DNA of 64,000 nucleotides from Ottelia alismoides (lineage: Eukaryota; Streptophyta; Magnoliopsida; Alismatales; Hydrocharitaceae). The number at the start of each line of letters is the position of its first letter. Position 1 is the stretch's first letter. Position numbers and translations under genes: made by a program. Of this stretch, positions 33,731-45,720 are shown one piece after another. Under the pieces are notes generated by a model that had not been told where the DNA came from, did no database searches, and saw only the letters and a program-made list of their open reading frames with translations. Location of the stretch: positions 496,001-560,000 of the forward strand of contig JAZKJV010002621.1 of the NCBI GenBank assembly GCA_037367405.1, given 5' to 3'.

Positions 33731-34416
33731 CGGGTATGGTGACAATGCAATTGAAATCAATGCAACCTGCTGCATGTGATGCATCTTCACTTCAACAGCT
33801 TTACAGAGAAGGCATCATTATCATTGCTGATTAAGCCTTTTTTATATTTTTCTGAATTTACTTTACAGAGGAGGATGCCATGAGAAAGCCTCCAAGGCAA
33901 TTTCATCTTATGTATTTTTTGATTTTTTAGTTAAATGAAGGAAGCTCTTACATGTAGGTTATAGATGACCGGAAGCAATTTATTGAAATACCAAATAAGC
34001 CAATGATACGATCGTGTGGTTCATGTTTATATTCATTTATATAATGGCGAGTAAATCATATATTTTATTTTAATGACAAATTATTCGTTGGTAATGCCTC
34101 ATATAGTGACAGAAAAAGTGTTGTTATACATAAAAGAGTCAAATAATAAGCTCTATATAGTGACACAAAATCGTTGGCATTTCTAAATGGCAACGGTTTT
34201 TTTCGTTGTTAAATTTAATCTCATGACGATTTTTATTCGTTGCGGTTTTAAATTTCTCAACGCTTAGTAACCGTTGCTAAAAATTTAACAACGGCTTATA
34301 TAGCAATGGTTCTTACAACGAATCATGAATTCGTCACTAGATGATTTAGTGACATTTTATTCATTGCGCTCTTAACAAAAAAAACGTCGTTATAGACCTT
34401 AATTGTTGTAGTGGTC

Positions 34417-36894
34417 ACCGACTTCACACCTTGACTCTCATATCCCGGAAAAACCACTCCACTACTTGGTTGCATTCCAAGGTCACATCATAGATAAGAA
34501 ATGCGGTGCAATTTCAAAATGAGGAGCGGTTAGCCTATAGTGACTCTGGCTTGGCTTTGAGTATGGACCGACTATCTGAGGAATCCTTAGCCTAGATATA
34601 TAGCGGTGAAGAATTTTTATTAGTGGCAAATAAAGGTGTGGAACTCTCCGGTATCTACAATTCATATGGCAGGTATGGCATGCCGTTCTATTTTTGATAG
34701 GCAACATGTTAAGTAGGTTGAGTTGTATCTTCAATCCATACTGCATGTATTTTATAGTTATGCCTTCTTTTACATTTGATTGTGTATTAGACAATCCTAT
34801 TCTGCATGTACATTGGCTCTATGGTAGGTCGTATATGTTCGTCGAGGCTTCCAAATCCCGACAAACATGTACACTTTAGCGTGGGCATCATGCTCGCTAA
34901 GTCCTCACCAAGTCATGGATAAGAAGGTGACATGGTGAGCTAGTGACGAGGACAAATCTTCACTCGCTCGAGCTAGCGAGGACATGGCAAGTATACATCA
35001 TTGCCAGGCTCGTTAGCGATCAAAAGTTTCACAATGATGAGTTGGCAAGTACGTGTGCTCATTAGGAGGCCTGACAAGAAGGTGCTAAAGACATATGTGC
35101 TCCCTAATAATTGTCTCATTTCTTGTGGCGATTAAATGATGTTGAATTATGTGTAATTTGCACAATTATCATAAAAATAAAAAAAGATTTAATACAAATA
35201 AAAGGAAACAATCGAATAAAGAAAGAGACCATTGATCAGAAAAATCCTATGTTGAACAATGGACGTCTGATCAAAGTCCTATAAATGATGTTGTGTGCTC
35301 ATTAGGAAGCTAACTTCCGAGCTCATTGCAAAATCTCCGTTTCCTCTCACACATATGCATGCATTTATATATCTGCATACATATGTACATTTTACATATG
35401 TGCATACATATATACATCTAATTATGTGAATGTGTTGGGGTAAGGAGATTTCAACCAAGATAGGGTCTTTCTGGAGTAAAAAAAGACACCATCCATTCAG
35501 GTGTTTTTAACATATTCGTAAAGTTGTTTGGTTATAAATTCAATAAATAAATATTATCATTACACGTAAAATAAATAGAATTATAAAAATATTATTAAAT
35601 TGAATAAAAACTTTAATTACAAGTAATATTTATTATTTTACATATCATTTTCACTAGCCTGCGATAATTAATAACTTGTTGCTATATTTTTTAATTTTAA
35701 ATATATGATAAAAAAATATTATTTGTTGTAAAATTATTACTTATTCTTGTAATTTGTAGTGCATGTCATATCCATTGCTAAAGGTTAATATAAAGATAAC
35801 TATACATTGATTTTTCTATAAAAAGAACACCTTTTTGGATTTTTCTTCTCACATTCTGTAAAAAGTGCTCTATAGAAAAGAACATCCACTTGCTGTTATA
35901 ATATAAAGATAATTATACATTGATTTTTTCACGTTAAAAAAATATATGAATCGATGCTAACTTAACGATGATTACTAGAAATTTTATGACTCGTTGCTAG
36001 CAGCATAACAATGAAATATGCTATTTTGTTGCAAATTTAAATAAGTAAGTGATGAATAATATATGTTGTTATACATTTAATCTCGGAAGATAAGTCTACT
36101 AATGTTAACTTTCATTCATTGTTGTTGATCAATTTTGATGTAGTGAAATTTCTATTAGTTCAGAAAAGATCCATATTTAAAAGATCCTCCAAGAAAGAAT
36201 GTTTTCTATAAAAGGTTATTCATTTATAACTAATGTGTTTGCCTAACAAAATTTTCTATTGTAATGTTCTTTAATAGAATAAACAAATTGTAACCAACTT
36301 TTTTGGATTTTTCTTCTCACGATTCTATAAAAAGTGCTCTATAAAAAAGAACACCTATTTGATCATGAACTTTTAGAGTATAGTAGGGTGCATACCCACG
36401 AATGGCGGTGTGAATAATTTTTACAGTAAAATTTTAAAGAAAATGGTAAAATCTACAAGAATATATTTGAAGTATAATATGAGGAAACAAAATAGTAAAA
36501 TATCGTATATAAAACTGATGAAGTAGGAAATTTAGTCTAAAACCCATATCCGTTCTTCTTGCCATGCCAATGTTGGAATATTTCCTACTGCAAGAAAGCC
36601 TTTGTCTTTTTTTAACGTTAGATAAGATGAAAGAAGAAATAATGCACTTGACGTACCATGTATATAATGGACTGAAAGTAGAATTGATATAGGAAAAATA
36701 AATAAATAAAATATCGGATACATAATCGAATATGAATGGAAATGATTGTATTAGATTGACCAATGAAAATTACTATAGTTGTAATTAGAAAAAATGTCAC
36801 AAACACAAGGATTTAAATTAAAAATAATTATCAATTAAATATTCAAATAGCTTGCAAATTACCCTTATACTGAAGCTCATTTTTGTGGTAGAAG

Positions 36895-36902
<8 letters not shown>
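34417..36902. other. Intergenic sequence with another CACTA-like end
   Basis: The region ending GATGTAGTG at 36146 has sub-terminal GACTCGTTGCTAGC / AACAATGAAAT repeats (35920-36100), like a CACTA right end; no left end was found. 35838-35890 and 36300-36355 are direct repeats (GGATTTTTCTTCTCAC...AAAGTGCTCTAT). 34880-35080 repeats GCTAGCGAGGA-like words. No gene is supported. Confidence 0.35.

Positions 36903-36950
<48 letters not shown>
36903..36950. repeat. (TA)n microsatellite
   Basis: An uninterrupted TA run of about 48 bp. A shorter TA run follows the MITE at 37235-37252, so the MITE sits in the middle of the repeat. Confidence 0.95.
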
Positions 36951-36952
<2 letters not shown>

Positions 36953-36953
<1 letters not shown>

Positions 36954-37234
36954 GATGGGGAGCTTGCACCAAGGTGCATGTAACTTTACATGCACCGACG
37001 CTTATATCTTCCACATTTTTTACTTTTTCGAATATGCCATTCGAATTGCTGTAATCGGCCTGTTCTAGATGGAGGTCATAGGAGTCTCTGTTTCTGACGA
37101 AATTCGAATGACATATTGGAAAGATATATAGATGAATATATATGGTGGTATTTTTCGAAAAAGTAAAAAAATGTGGAAGATATAAGCGCCGGTGCATGTA
37201 AAGTTACATGCACCTTGGTGCAAGCTCCCCATCC
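36953..37234. mobile_element. Foldback MITE, 282 bp, inserted in TA repeats
   Basis: The inverted arms are about 80 bp and nearly perfect: GGATGGGGAGCTTGCACCAA at the left and the complement at 37215-37234, through CATGTAAAGTTACATGCACC and GTGGAAGATATAAGCGCC. The loop is AT-rich. Flanking TA on both sides fits a TA-targeting insertion. The superfamily is not certain. A transcript would form a long hairpin. Confidence 0.85.
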
Positions 37235-37399
37235 TATATATATATATATATATTAAAAATGTCAGAATTCGTTTCATAAAAAAGGTTGGTAGTTGTTGGA
37301 TGGGTAATTGGGTGGCAACAAAAAAGAAGAAACAAAATAAAAACACAACAAGACAACAAAAAACTAAGGTAATCTCGGGGGTTCATCTTTAGTACAACT

Positions 37400-38697
37400 G
37401 GCTAACTCCCATGTTGGGCACAAAAGAACAACATAGAGTTCATTCTTCTAGTTGGAAATAAGGCATATATAACCAAACAAAAGTTCATAATTGTCGAAAA
37501 GTCAAGATGTGTGAGCAGTAGCTTAGCTTCTTATGGCTCGCTGGCGATGGGTGTGGGGGCGCAGACTAGTTGGACTTCTTAGCTCGCTTTTGCAACACAA
37601 AATTTGTAAGGATAATGAAATCATGGGTAACATGAAGATGAGATAAATCTGATGCTATTGGATGCTATCACACAAAAAGGTTGCATCTTTAGTGATAGAC
37701 GAGGGTGGCTTGGAAGTACCCTGAAATAATCGCGTACCTTCCAGGTCAATCACCAAATTGATGTACTCTTGGTGATTTTCTGGCAATACAATTATGAATA
37801 AGGGTACAAGTTACGTGAATCAAAGCAACAATGCATGCTCATCCTTAGCGGAGAAATATTAGAAATTACGAATACATTCATTGTATAGGTAGATTTCATG
37901 AATAAATGCTCTATTGATTTGGCATCGGCTAGGCAAAGGGGGCAGACATTTGCGGAGGGATTAGTTAAAAAATTGATCTTGAATCAAGTTAAGGATTTGT
38001 TATGGAAGATGGACCATAGGAAGAAGGATATACGTGGATGAGTGTAGTTTAGGGTCCAAATCACCATGTGAAAGTGTTATGTAAATATCCTTCATTAATC
38101 CGTTGAGGTTGGTCCTACTAGGGAAGGAGATAGGATCCGCTCGATGTGGTTAAGTTGAATGCTTTGAAGAAATGATTTAACCTCCATATGAGAGGGTCAC
38201 ACTAATTTGGATAAGGCTTTTAAGCCAATTTTGTTTGGTCGGGAGGGTTTGAAGGTCTTGTGAAATGGTGGATTTTTTTTATTAGTTGCAAGAGTCTAGA
38301 GGTTTGGGAATCGATCTGAAAACTGGTTGCTAAGATTGATTCAATCAAACCATAGATAGGTTTTCTCTCCCTTGTAGTCATGTGGGTTCGATTTGATTTC
38401 GATTGGAACTTGGTTATATTTGTGTTACTTGGCCCAAATTGTGGAGGCACAAGTTGAGGTTTGGTTTTCTTGAATCTTCAACCAAGATTATGATAGAAGG
38501 GCATTGTTAAGAATTTTTAGGTTTTGGATCCCTCATCCATCGTTTGTCTTTTGTCTGTAGATGTGTTCCCAACGAGCCTCGTGCCTATTATTAGTAATGC
38601 ATGTGTCGTTCCAAATGAAACATCTCTGTATTTTTTTATGTTAATAATGATGTATTTTGGGAGTTTTAAGGATGATAACATGTGGTTTATTTGGGAG
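37400..38697 (-). pseudogene. Decayed LINE (L1-type) 3' region
   Basis: At about 37965-37880 the minus strand reads SANVCPLCLADAKSIEHLFM. This fits the C-x2-C...H zinc-binding (zf-RVT) segment that follows the reverse transcriptase of plant L1 elements (CPLC...E...DHLF..C). Flanking sequence has many stops; the RT itself is not recognisable and the ends are not defined. Confidence 0.5.
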
Positions 38698-38702
38698 ATT
38701 AG

Positions 38703-39175
38703 TGTAGCATCCCAAACACAGTATCAAATCTTGTAATCACAAAGTATGGTAATAGCTTATAAATAGAGGGGGCATTACTAGTCAACATGGGCTTAAGCAT
38801 TTTGGGTTGTGATCAAGGGTTCCAGTTGGGCCCAAGCCTAGCAAGTTGTCTGGACCAGTAGTTCCTTATAACAAGTCGGGTCTAGGCTCAAGAATGTCAC
38901 ATATGGTATCAAAGTAAATTCCCTCTAATAGTGGAAAGGACTGCCAAATAGGTGGAGCCACCCCTACCATATAGTTAGGAGGAAATGGTTACCCAAGAGG
39001 TGAAGCCACCATTGATACTGGGAATAGGTTATGGGCTATTACACAACGAAGACGTTGTGAATATAAGTGGGGGTGATTGTAACATCCCAAACATAATATC
39101 ACATCTAATAATCACAAAAGTATGGTAGTAGCTTATAAGTAGTGGTGTATGTTACTAGTCAACCTGGGCTTAAGC
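38703..39175 (+). mobile_element. TRIM (miniature LTR retrotransposon), interrupted in its 3' LTR
   Basis: The 5' LTR 38703-38901 starts TGTAGCATCCCAAACACAG and ends AATGTCACA. After TA comes TGGTATCAAAGT (38904-38915), an initiator tRNA-Met primer site with one change. About 170 bp of internal sequence ends in the purine tract AAGTGGGGGTGAT. Then the 3' LTR starts at 39078 (TGTAACATCCCAAACATAAT) and stops after 98 bp at 39175, where the gypsy LTR begins. No coding capacity, as usual for TRIMs. Confidence 0.88.
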
Positions 39176-42002
39176 TGTCACGACCCCAATTCCGAGCTTT
39201 CAGATCCTCCCATATCCGGATATGGTTACTCAGTAATAATTTATTAAGTAATCACAACTAACATTTAGAAACAAACTGCAATTAAAAATACTCAGAACGA
39301 AGTATTTCAACACCTTTCCATTCACAAAGTAAAGTTCACATGATACATTATTCCACTATAATCATTTACATGCACATCAGCTGGAAGGAAACACACAAAA
39401 AGATTACTAACTACCTTACAGAATAAAGATTATTAAAGTCCTTGTGCTGGCTCACTTACACCTATTGGGTTTTTCATAAATCATAGGATAACAATTAGCG
39501 AACGCTAAGTAACGAAGAAGAGAAAAGAAAATAAATGTGTAATTTTTCAAAACTTGTTATCACAAACAAATCCATTCGTTCTCATTAGTTTCAGTCCTAT
39601 TCCTTTCCATTCCACATCAGGGATTAATCCAAAGAATTACCTCACCACTATATGGACTCCAAAGTTGTGGACACTTCGGGATTGGAGATCTCATTGATCT
39701 GGTAAGATTATGCCGCCGCACATCGCCTCAACCAATCCTCCAATACTGACCTGACAATTTCCTTTTCTTTTATTAACCAGGGTCTCAAACCCCCAACCTG
39801 GCAAACAAAGAAAGCACACCGTCCTCGAGGATTCAGTTGCTTAAAACCTCAGGCTAACGTTTAATCATATAATCTAGTGGCTTTAAACAGATGTTATCAT
39901 GACCTAGCCACTATCCAATCACTTGTGGCCTCCACATGACATGACTACATCTTTCGTCGTTCAACCTGAAGATATTGGCACCCGGTACCACGCGTTGCAA
40001 ATTATTATTTCGTGCGCACTTATCATAACAGGGCAACCGTGTACCACCTAGGTAGGGCGCGTCAATATAGGTTCCTTCCGACGAACTTATAGATTGCATG
40101 CCCGACCTGTAGTTCTACTCCCAGTCATCTTTAACGTAACGCATGATCCTCTTCAGGATCCAAACTTAATACACATCAATTCCCATGATGAAATTTTTTC
40201 TGTTAGGCCTTCAATTTGCATATTCCTCAATATTGAGTATAGACCCACATATATATTAATTCATAGCTATATATACTCATATTTATGCTATTTTTAACTC
40301 CAAACCCTATCTTTCCAAGCCGCTACATCAATTCAATGCTTAAACCTTATTTTAGCAGGAATCACAAGGCAACTATTCATATTTTCTAAAAATAGCTAAA
40401 CTTAGGGTTCTTCATAGCGAAGAACATAAAATTAGAAATTTCAATAAACTCGTATGAAAACCCAACAACAAAAGGAAGGATTTCATTACCTAATCTTGCT
40501 CTTCCTTGCGTATGCAGTGCTTTATCGTGTATCATTTTCAGAAAGGATGATTTAAGGCTCCTGAAATGATCGAATTTCATTTTCATATCAAAAAAGTTAA
40601 AAACATGCCAAGAATGTGAAGAACGCATGAAGAACGTGAAGAACGCGAAGAACACATGAAGAATGTGAATGCATGAAGAACGCGAAGAACATGTTTTCTC
40701 TCAAAATTTTGGTAGAGCTTCCCCTTATACGGGGTGATATTTTAGGAAAATTTTGACAGAGTTTTCCCTTTTATCGGGACATATTTTTAGAAAAATTTCG
40801 ACAGAGTTTCCCTTTATATCGGGATATATTTCTAAAAAACTCGGTATGATATTCCCCTTATATCAGGGCATATTTCTAGTAAAAAACAGAAAGAGTTTCC
40901 TCTATAAAATCATCGAGAGGAAAACAATAACGAAAATGAAAGAATATAATCAAACAATAAGAGATGAAGAATCGGTAGACACTGCGCATCTTATGTGAGT
41001 GATGTCTGGCGAATCACAGGGTTCACTGGCGTGTATAGTCGCTCGCACCTATGTAGGGTATTACACAGATTTCTTCATCAAAATAACTATAAAAGCATAC
41101 AAGAAAGAATAAAACCATAAGCAATGGAGAATCGGTAGACACCACGTGTCTTAGGTGAGTGAAAGTGTGACGAGTCACAAGATTCACTGACGTGCATAGC
41201 CGCCCGCACCTGAGTAGGGTGTTATACAGATTTCTCCCTCGAATCACAACAGAAAATGAATCGGAAATAAAGATGAATCGAAAACAAAACTGGAAAAGAG
41301 CATGAATCAAAACAAATCCAACTAGAAGTGGATCGTACCTTCCTCCTCGTTCTCCCGACAGCGCTTCGCTAGCGCTCCTTCCCCGCCTCCCACTCCTCAT
41401 CCCGACCTCTCAAACCGTAGCCCTTGGGGTGGTGGTGGTAGTGGAAATCGTAGAGAATGAATGGGTAGGGAGGGCTATTTATAGGCTCCAGAAATTGCTA
41501 ACCATGCTTAGAAAACCTTGGTTTAGCCCTTAACCGTGGTTAGCAGTCCATGATTTTGGCCCATGGGTTTGGCCAAAGCTTATCCGAAACTTAGGGCTTA
41601 AGCTAGAACTTTCCAGAATATTCTGGATTCGCTAATGACGCTTAATTAGTGCTAATCATGATTAACTCCCATTAATCACGATTTAACTCCCGTTAATCGT
41701 AATTTAACTTTCGTGACTTACGCTTTAACTTCTGCTGATCTATGATTAGTATTTGTTAATGTTGATTATCAGTCTTAATCCATCATTAGTTTCCTTAATG
41801 AGGATTAATCTATCTTAATGACAGTCATTAAGGTTTAATGACATCTTAAGCCTCCTTGCTTCTATTTCTTCTGAAAATCATAACAATTCGAAACGAAGAC
41901 TGATTCACACGAAACAAATTCTGTTGGTTTTCTCTTGATGAGTCAGATCTTATAATATAGGATCCAAGAGATGACCAAGTTCAAGACTTTACAATTATAA
42001 CA
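39176..42002 (-). repeat. 3' LTR of the gypsy element
   Basis: The plus-strand start TGTCACGACCCCAATTCCG matches the 5' LTR start at 46957. The other end, ACAATTATAACA at 42002, is followed by CCTTAAAGGAAG, a weak polypurine tract on the minus strand. The minus-strand TATA box is at 41474-41485 (CCTATAAATAGC). Internal tandem repeats: GAAGAACGC-type units (40620-40690), about four 48-bp units (40714-40905), and a 110-120-bp pair (about 40966-41087 and 41126-41245). A minus-strand ORF of 125 codons (41400-41023) lies downstream of the TATA box with no known domain. Confidence 0.88.
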
Positions 42003-42137
42003 ACCTTAAAGGAAGTCTCGTCTTCGAGACTAGAAATGCATGCATAACAAACTTAAAGAGGATTGAAAGCATAACAACCTTAAAGAAAATGAACGTCATT
42101 TCGTTTATAATAAAAATATACACAGTACATATTGTTA

Positions 42138-43304
42138 TCACTTAAACAAATAGGGGTATTTCTCTCTTATTTCCACCTCAGGTTTCCATGTGGCTTCTTC
42201 AAACTCTTGATTCCGCCGCAATACTTTAACTAGAGGCACATCTTTATTCCTCATCTTCTTAATATCTCTATCTAGATTTCCACAGGTATTTCTTGGTATG
42301 TCAAGTCTGGTCAACATGTAAATCATCATAACTTATCTTATGCTCTGAATCCCTAATGTACTTTCTCAAATTTGATACATGAAAAACATCATGTATTGCC
42401 GAAAGATGTGGAGGAAGCGCAAGTCTATATGCAACTTTTCCGATCCGCTGAATGATTTCAAAGGGACCCACAAACCTGGGTGCCAACTTTCTACGCAAGC
42501 CAAACCTCTGAACTCCCTTCATAGGCGATAATTTGAGGAATACAAAGTCGCATATTTCAAACTCAAGATATTTTCGCCTGGCATCACTATAGCTTTCCTG
42601 GCGACTCTAAGCAGTCAATAGTCTTTTTCGAGCAAGCTCTACAGCTTCGCATGTCTCTTGGAGTCTATCTGAATCATAAAGGTTCTTTATCCCAGCCTCT
42701 TGCCAACATAGAGGAGTAGTACACCTACATCCATATAGTGCTTCAAATGGTGCCATGCCAATACTTGCATGGTAACTATTGTTGTAGGTGAATTCTGTAA
42801 GAGATAAATGTTTAATCCATAATCCCTTCCATTCTAAGGCACACGCTCGTAGCATATCCTCTAGTGTCTGAATCGTGTATTCTGACTGACCGTCTGTTTG
42901 TGGATGATATGTTGTGCTCAAGCATAGTTGTGTACCTAAGGTTTTCATGAAGTTCTCCAGTAATGTGAGGTGAATCGTGCATCTCGATCGGAAACTACTT
43001 CCTTTGGAATGCCATGGATACGGATGACATATGTAATATATAGCTCAGCAAGTTGGTCTGCAGTGAAAGATAAGCTTATTGGAATGAAGTGTGCTACATT
43101 GGTCAGACGATCTATTATAACCCATATACTATTCTTCCCACTGGTCGTTTGAGGTAAGCCACTAACGAAGTTCATGGAAATGCTTTCCCATTTCCATTCA
43201 AGTATAAGGAGGGGTTGCAATAATCTTGATGGCTTTTGGTGTGAAGTATTTACCTGCTGGCAGGTAAAACATGAATATACAAGCTCAACAACATCCTTCT
43301 TCAT
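42138..43304 (-). pseudogene. gypsy integrase and chromodomain
   Basis: The zinc-binding part YSCFTCQQVNTSHQKP is followed by the DDE core: SMNFVSGLPQT (first catalytic Asp is Asn here), VVSDRDARF (second Asp kept) and [17 protein letters not shown] (Glu kept). Then come the [20 protein letters not shown] module and [10 protein letters not shown]. The C-terminal chromodomain reads KDVPLVKVLRRNQEFEEATW, ending REKYPYLFK and a stop at 42138. Frame changes occur near 42945, 42600 and 42320. Confidence 0.93.
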
Positions 43305-43557
43305 TCCTGGCCATCATTGAACGAAGATCCTTATACATCTTCGTAATTCCTGGATGAATAGATAATTTAGAACAATGTGCTTCACGTAAGATGTCTTTCC
43401 TCAGTTCAGGTGTGTTTGGTACACAAACTCTATGATGATTATATAGTAACCCCTCTTGTATCTGAAATCCCTCTATCTTATTCTTCTCAAGTTGTTGTCT
43501 GAAGTCTTTAAGGATTGTATCGTCCTCATGTCCTTTCTTTATTCTATCCCAGATTTT

Positions 43558-44261
43558 TTATTTGTATCGGTGAGTAATAGTTATAGTATCAGCACTACTA
43601 TCAAATGGTTTCCATTCACTCAATGTTGATAGTAAACTCCAGAAGTGGATAGCACTCACCAACCCATGTGAATAAGTTCTTCTACTAAGTGCATCTGCTA
43701 CGACGTTCTCCTTACCGGGGTGGTAGGAGATGGTGCAATCATAGTCCTTCAATAGCTAAGCCACTGTCTCTATCTCATATTAAGCTCCGTCTGATCAAAC
43801 ATATATTTCAAGCTTTTATGATCAATGAAAATTCCAAAAGTAATACCATAAAGATAGTGTCTTCGTATCTTTAAAGCGAAAACTACGGTAGCTAATTCAA
43901 GGTCATGTGTCGGGTAGTTCTTCTCAGGTGTCCTGAGCTATCACGATGCATACACAACTACCTTACCATATTGCATAAGAACTGTCCCAAGTCCTTCTTT
44001 AGATGCATTAGTATACACTGTGAACCCTTCACTCCCAGAGGGTAGAATAAGGATAGGTGCAGATGTTAGGCATTCTTTCAATGTTTGAAAACTAGCTTTG
44101 CATGCGTCAGACCATATGAATGGAACTTCCTTTTGAGTCAGCCTAGTCATTGGCAATGCTATTTGTGAAAAGTCCTTCACAAATCTTCTATAATACCCAG
44201 CTAGACCCAGAAAAGATCGTATTTCTATGATAGTCTTCGGACGTTCCCAACTTATCACCAC
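43558..44261 (-). pseudogene. gypsy RNase H region
   Basis: It begins with the RT-RNase H connection [18 protein letters not shown]. Then [20 protein letters not shown] follows, where the family has YTDAS, so the first catalytic Asp is Asn. It ends CTISYHPGKENVVADALSRR. Several frame breaks occur between 43940 and 43750. Confidence 0.9.
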
Positions 44262-44355
44262 ACTAACCTTTGCAGGATCAACTGATATACCCGCCTCTCA
44301 AATAACATGACCTAAGAAGGATACTTCAGCCAACCAGAAGTCACATTTGCTATAT

Positions 44356-45075
44356 TTAGCATAATTTGTTCTTCCTTAGTGTTTCGAGCGCATGACTGAG
44401 GTGGTGTTTATGTTGGTATTTATCCTTGGAGTAAATAAGCACATTATCAATGAAGACTACTATAAAGTGGTCTAGGAACTCCCTGAATACTCGATTCATG
44501 AGATCCATGAAGACTGATGGAGCATTTGTCAGTCCAAAAGGCATAATTGAAAATTCATAATGCTTGTATCTAGTTTGACAAGCTATCTTGGGAATATCTG
44601 TATCTTTAATTTTCAACTGATGGTATCCAGATCTTAAATCAATTTTGGAATACATAGTTGAACGTTGTAACTGGTCAAAGAGATCATCTATTCTTAGTAG
44701 AGGATACTTATTCTTTATTGTCCTTTTGTTTAGCTATCTATAGTCAATACACAACTGCATCGACTCATCCTTCTTCCTTACAAATAAAACAAGTGCACCC
44801 CATTGTGAAGTACCAGGATGAATGAAGCCTTTGTCTAACAATTCTTGTAAATGTACCTTTAACTCACGTAACTCCATCGGTGTCATCTTATATGGAGGAA
44901 TAGAGATAGGTTGAGTATCAGGTGTGAGAGAGATTTCAAATTCAATCTCTCGCTCAGGTGGTAATCCAGGTAATTCTTCTAGAAATAAATTAGGAAACTC
45001 GCATACTATAGGCACATCTTCTATCATTCTATCTGACCCTATGTAGTGGATACATAAGCTAAATAACATTGACAC
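44356..45075 (-). pseudogene. gypsy reverse transcriptase
   Basis: ELPGLPPEREIEFEI starts the domain. It continues through LCIDYR, an in-frame TAG at 44732-44734 (family: YRELN), [33 protein letters not shown] and [13 protein letters not shown]. The catalytic pair DD is DN here (GAT to AAT in the second codon), so the enzyme would be inactive even without the stop. Confidence 0.94.
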
Positions 45076-45227
45076 CCTTGTTCTAACAATTGTTGAACCT
45101 TTAGAGTAGAGATGTATTTGACATCATCATTGGATGTTTTTCCAATAAACTGGAACTCTATCGAGTTAGGAATGTGAAAAGTTACTATCTTCTGCAAACA
45201 ATCAAGGCATGGATGATGTCTTTCTAG

Positions 45228-45480
45228 TTAATCCATCCCCAGGATGAGATCAAAGTCATCCATTTCAATAAGTAACAGGGAAACATGTAACTGATGTCCT
45301 GCTATCAGTCCTACACAATCATCCGGGATTTCTCGGATTATAAATAATTGTCCTCCTGGTCCCTTGATCAGATAGGACTGTTGTACTTCTACTGGTACCT
45401 TATCCAAAGTGGGCACTATACGTCGAGCAACAAATGAATGTGAAAAGCACCTGAATCAAATAAGGCATGTATTGAAAAGT
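45228..45480 (-). pseudogene. gypsy aspartic protease
   Basis: The active-site segment reads HALFDSGAFH (about 45465-45440). A frameshift follows, then VARRIVPTLDKVPVEV and MDDFDLILGMD, which is the normal end of the domain. The DSG triad is kept. Confidence 0.85.
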
Positions 45481-45720
45481 CATGAATAGTAACGGTACCT
45501 CGTACGCTCATGCCTGAATTGTAGGCTTGTTCCTCAGTGATTGCATTAAGCTGGCCATTAAGAATAGACAAGCTAGAACACGCACCACTTTGTAGTGGTT
45601 GTTGTGTAGGAGACGCTCCATGTGAGCTACGGCCTCTTCCCTGTCTTCCTCAGCGTATTGCTCCATTCCTTGGGGTGGATGTTATACTATTAATTGGAGT
45701 TGGTTTAAACCCCGAATCTC

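Larger units (their letters stand above)
26573..34413. mobile_element. CACTA (En/Spm-type) element, 7841 bp, transposase not recognisable
   Basis: The ends are CACTACAACAAATTAGAGC at the left and the complement of CACTACAACAATTAAGGTC at the right. The 3-bp target duplications GTC (26570-26572 and 34414-34416) are identical. Both sub-terminal regions carry many short repeats of the GACGAT/AACGAATAAATCGTTG/ATTCGTTGC type (26590-26830 and 34080-34390), as expected for CACTA. No TNP2-like transposase is seen. The interior holds a hAT-type MITE, a 1.56-kb hAT, a SINE, tandem repeats and exon-like pieces. Confidence 0.9.
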
